Source: Catellatospora methionotrophica (lineage in GTDB: Bacteria; Actinomycetota; Actinomycetes; Mycobacteriales; Micromonosporaceae). From it: a stretch of DNA of 64,000 bases. The notes beneath the pieces are model-generated. The model was not told the origin of the DNA. It was given only the letters and a program-made list of their open reading frames with translations, and made no database searches. Every line of letters starts with the position of its first letter. Position 1 is the stretch's first letter. Location: positions 1 to 64,000 of the forward strand of contig NZ_JAAOTJ010000010.1 in the NCBI RefSeq assembly GCF_011297335.1. Direction: 5' to 3'. The position numbers and the translations under genes were made by a program. This document shows positions 62,322 through 64,000 of this stretch, in pieces.

Positions 62322-63835
62322 CCGCCGAGGCCGTCGCCCGCCGTCGTGGCGGGCTCGTCGGCGTGCTGGTCGCCGAGGCGATCTCGCAGGTCGGCACGAA
62401 GATGACGTTCGTGGCCCTGCCGTGGCTCGTGCTCGTCGAAACCGGCAGCCCGACGATGATGGGCCTGGTCGCGGCTGCGGAGATGGTGCCGTACGTGGCG
62501 GCGGGGGTGCTCGGGGCACCGTGGATCGACCGGCTCGGGGCCTGGCGGGTCACCGTCGACGCCGACCTGCTCAGCGCGGTGGCACTGATGGGGATCGTGC
62601 TCGGGTATCGGGACCTCGGGTTCGGGGCGCTGCTCGTGCTCGTGGCGATCGCCGGTGGGCTCCGAGGGCTCAGTGACCGGGCGCGGGCGGTGCTGCTGCG
62701 GCCGATGATCGAGCTGGCGGGAGCGGAGACGGCACGGGTCACCGGGTTCTATGACGGGATCGGGCGGTTGACCACGCTGATCGGTGCGCCGGTCGGTGGG
62801 CTGCTCATCGCGTGGACTGATCCGTTGACGGTGATGGGGGTGGACGCTGCCACGTTCGCGGCGTCCGGGCTGATCGTCGCTGCGCTGGTGCGGATGCCGG
62901 AGCCCGCAGCGGTGGCGGAGCCTGCCGGGGCTCGGGAGTCCTACCTGGAGTCGCTGCGGGGTGGGTTCACGTACTTGAAGTACGACCGGCTGATCCTCGG
63001 GGTGCTGGTCATGCTGTTCGTCAGCAACCTGGCGACGCAGGCGCACCAGGTGGTGTTCGTGCCGCTGTGGGTCAGCGAGCGGCTGGGGACGCCGGCAGGG
63101 CTGGGGGTGGTGTTCGGGTCGTTCGCGCTGGGGGCGGTGCTCGGGAACATCGCGTTCACGGCCATGGCGAAGAGGCTGCCCCGGTATTGGACGTTGACCG
63201 CTGGATACCTGGTGGGCGGGGCGCCTCGGATGCTGGTGCTGGCGTTCACGGATTCGCTGCCCGTGGTGGTGACGGTGTTGTTCCTGTCGGGGGTCGGGCT
63301 GGCGGCGGTGAACCCGATCATCGGGGCGGTGCTGTATCAGCGGGTGCCGGTGGCGTATCAGGCGCGGGTGTTCGGGCTGGCGGCGGGGAGCCTGGTCGGC
63401 GGGTGGCTCGCTAAAGACGTAGGTCTTACTGCGGGTCTGATGGCGTGCGGGCTCATTTTGCTCGCTGCGACGCTTGGCCCGGTGTTCGGGTATCGCACTT
63501 GGCGGCAACTCGACGACACCGAGTCGGTGTTCGAGGTGCCGGTGCTGGGGCCTTCGTTAGCGGTGACGCTTGCCTACACAGGAGGCGCGTGGTGGATAAA
63601 GGCTAACCAGGGTCGGGTAAGACTGGGAGCGCCACGACAACTCGATGCTGGTATAGCGCTGGGCGCTCTGGAGGCGTTGGCACCTGCCGAGGCGTACCTC
63701 GTTGCAGAGCGCATCGTTGCAGGCCAACGCGAGGAAGCCCGCACTGAGGCTGATCGGCTGCGAACCCTGATCATGGATGCAACGGTTAGGCTCAATCAGG
63801 TGGAAGAGGCCATAGCAGGGTTGCAAGATCAATAA
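62318..63835 (+). CDS. MFS exporter with a C-terminal coiled-coil tail
   Basis: The protein has 505 residues. About 12 membrane helices fill residues 1 to about 390. It resembles EntS-type siderophore/drug exporters (TFVALPWLVLVETGSPTMMG, AAEMVPYVAAGVLGAPWIDR). The last 100 residues are soluble and include a coiled coil (AERIVAGQREEARTEADRLR). From about 63400 the codon use shifts to more A/T-ending codons, and the stop is TAA, so the tail may have been joined recently. It is translated from GTG 62318, overlapping the adenylating enzyme. Confidence 0.82.
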   Translation: MTAEAVARRRGGLVGVLVAEAISQVGTKMTFVALPWLVLVETGSPTMMGLVAAAEMVPYVAAGVLGAPWIDRLGAWRVTVDADLLSAVALMGIVLGYRDLGFGALLVLVAIAGGLRGLSDRARAVLLRPMIELAGAETARVTGFYDGIGRLTTLIGAPVGGLLIAWTDPLTVMGVDAATFAASGLIVAALVRMPEPAAVAEPAGARESYLESLRGGFTYLKYDRLILGVLVMLFVSNLATQAHQVVFVPLWVSERLGTPAGLGVVFGSFALGAVLGNIAFTAMAKRLPRYWTLTAGYLVGGAPRMLVLAFTDSLPVVVTVLFLSGVGLAAVNPIIGAVLYQRVPVAYQARVFGLAAGSLVGGWLAKDVGLTAGLMACGLILLAATLGPVFGYRTWRQLDDTESVFEVPVLGPSLAVTLAYTGGAWWIKANQGRVRLGAPRQLDAGIALGALEALAPAEAYLVAERIVAGQREEARTEADRLRTLIMDATVRLNQVEEAIAGLQDQ

Positions 63836-64000
63836 ACAATCGTGCGCGTAGCAACGGCTGTCCCCAGGGATGTGAACACGTCCGGCTACCTGGATGGAAT
63901 CGTGAAGCCCGGATTGGGCGCGCGGCTCAGGATGGCGCTAACTGTTGTCGGCTTTTGAGTCTCGTTCGCGCGCAGCCGAGCTCAGCTCCAGACATTTAAA
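63836..64000. other. Gene-free right edge
   Basis: No convincing gene was found. A 38-codon open frame (63842-63958, plus strand) has no ribosome binding site and no recognisable product. GC content here is clearly lower than in the rest of the window. Confidence 0.5.

Noticed and set aside
63842-63958. A 38-codon frame at the right edge
   Set aside because: No ribosome binding site, no motif, and lies in a compositionally odd edge.

Overview
The window is about 72% GC and is dense with actinobacterial genes: GTG starts, ATGA/GTGA gene overlaps, and many TANNNT -10 boxes placed 6-8 nt before a start codon. The order 5S rRNA ... tlyA-nadK-recN-steA-steB-(envelope genes)-pyrG-NUDIX-ald-parA-scpA-scpB-rsuA/rluB-cmk-der matches the conserved actinobacterial block known from Mycobacterium tuberculosis (Rv1694 to Rv1713). 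Gene content (MraY-like transferase and murJ between steB and pyrG, long disordered repeat proteins) and repeat types suggest a member of the Micromonosporaceae. This is inference from gene order and sequence style; no database search was run.

Layout. 1-216: the end of an rRNA operon (5S) and its terminator. 216-6137: an RGG-repeat/TPR/poly-acidic protein, a HAD phosphatase, a phasin/histone-H1-like protein, a small protein and tlyA. 6138-8893: nadK and recN. 9104-9427: an SMR efflux pump. 9589-19909: steA, steB, MraY-like transferase, murJ, glycosyltransferase, an alkaline-phosphatase-fold membrane protein and pyrG. This run looks like a cell-division-linked envelope polymer module. 19989-26352: NUDIX, ald, parA-like, scpA, scpB, pseudouridine synthase. 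26547-32097: an AMP-binding-like protein, a lysozyme-like exported protein, NUDIX, a frameshifted endonuclease V, cmk and der. 32296-34918: a three-gene type III polyketide operon resembling srsABC (phenolic lipids). 34974-45375: mscL, a PQQ-propeller Ser/Thr kinase, an AlkB-like protein, a ThrE-like exporter, a DUF3516 helicase, an MFS pump with a divergent DUF5937/ArsR regulator, and a small His/Met-rich protein. 45499-49870: a coupled Stealth / PIG-L-propeller / DinB-like operon. 49992-53383: IMPase, a frameshifted deoxyribosyltransferase-NUDIX fusion, a uridine-kinase-like protein and a CBS protein. 53441-60669: two sodium:solute symporter units flanking a LytS/LytTR-type two-component system. 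60759-63835: an acyl-adenylating enzyme coupled to an MFS exporter. GC content falls near the right edge.

Intergenic DNA is unusually informative. Four copies of a long perfect or near-perfect palindrome with core ATAGACGYTGGCCTAT lie at gene borders (8976, 26377, 40122, 52112). Their inner arms change in compensating pairs. Two further long palindromes (32111, 57697), a duplicated 22-mer (24340 and 49889) and a repeat forming a 27-codon micro-ORF between cmk and der add to this. Two genes (nfi and the deoxyribosyltransferase-NUDIX fusion) each carry one extra T/A that breaks the frame. No CRISPR array, tRNA, integrase or insertion sequence was seen, and no gene-free stretch exceeds 300 bases.
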